From the NCBI RefSeq assembly GCF_030813115.1, contig NZ_JAUSTY010000024.1, forward strand, positions 1-64,000: 64,000 nucleotides of DNA, read 5' to 3'. The notes under the pieces were generated by a model. That model did not search any database, was not told the DNA's origin, and was given only the letters and a program-made list of their open reading frames with translations. The position numbers and the translations under genes were made by a program. Source of the DNA: Bacillus horti (GTDB taxonomy: Bacteria; Bacillota; Bacilli; Caldalkalibacillales; JCM-10596). Every line of letters starts with the position of its first letter. Position 1 is the stretch's first letter. This document shows positions 63,908-64,000 of the stretch, piece by piece.

Positions 63908-64000
63908 TTAATGATTTTGTTTTAAGGCAAAGGATTGATAGATGCTCCACTTTTTGTCTTCCTGTTGCTCCACAAGATGAAACTGTTGAACGGGAACCGT
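63908..64000 (-). CDS. yjcG: YjcG-like 2H phosphoesterase, C-terminal end only
   Basis: The minus strand is open from the window edge to a TAA at 63908-63910 and encodes 30 residues beginning TVPVQQFHLVEQQ and ending YQSFALKQNH. The V-x-x-F-x-L-V pattern is the last beta-strand of 2'-5' RNA ligase-like (2H) proteins, and position next to yjcF agrees with yjcG. It ends 31 bp before the yjcF start, same strand. Confidence 0.7.
   Translation of the reverse strand, partial: TVPVQQFHLVEQQEDKKWSIYQSFALKQNH

Overview
The window comes from the chromosome of an endospore-forming Bacillaceae (low-GC Firmicutes). The evidence is AT-rich DNA, strong GGAGG-type ribosome binding sites, spore genes (an alpha/beta SASP, ytfJ/gerW, a YheC/YheD coat-associated protein, a CotSA/YtcA/YtcB-like coat polysaccharide cluster) and gene orders known from Bacillus subtilis: nifZ-thiI ... 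ssp ... ytfI-ytfJ-ytxK-ackA-moaB, and yjbC-pepF ... yjbI-yjbL-yjbM-yjbN-yjbO-prpE-fabI ... yjcF-yjcG. The species cannot be fixed from the sequence.

Layout. 1-9150: the end of a repeat protein of WIAG-tail type, an EamA exporter, and a spore-surface polysaccharide block (two family-4 glycosyltransferases, a UDP-sugar dehydrogenase, two sugar epimerases, a YheC/D ATP-grasp protein). 9200-16000: a short-chain dehydrogenase, then a zinc block znuA-znuC-znuB-zur-ycgR-ycgQ behind a promoter bracketed by two Zur boxes. 16000-30830: small cysteine-rich and membrane proteins, tRNA thiolation (nifZ-thiI), a YkoP/YkoN-like lipid glycosylation pair, an M24 peptidase, SASP, an amidohydrolase, ytfI-ytfJ, ytxK-ackA with pduL, EcsC and MoaB. 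30900-40000: a lipoprotein glycosidase-like protein, a stand-alone MecA C-terminal domain, a DUF939 membrane protein, and the double dynamin DynA behind about 13 copies of a 7-bp repeat. 40100-51520: pepF, a PfkB kinase, three tandem paralogous secreted or anchored proteins of unknown function, truncated haemoglobin, YjbL, the alarmone synthetase RelQ, NAD kinase and a pseudouridine synthase. 51640-64000: a SWIM-SNF2 helicase, an AGCS amino-acid carrier, a GltS-like carrier with a switch-like leader, prpE, a RodA/FtsW protein, fabI with a FapR-type operator, a GDPD, a PHP phosphoesterase, YjcF and the end of YjcG.

Most of the window is ordinary Bacillus housekeeping. The items most worth following are: (1) a roughly 180-nt structured element present in two full copies and one degenerate copy (10067, 17186, ~19985), all in the same orientation, with compensatory changes in its stems; (2) the heptanucleotide array that fills the dynA 5' leader; (3) the three-paralog operon at 43036-47918; (4) a MecA-like protein that retains only the ClpC-binding half; (5) a leader with competing hairpins that hides the ribosome binding site of the GltS-like gene. 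No tRNA, rRNA, CRISPR array, prophage or insertion sequence was seen.
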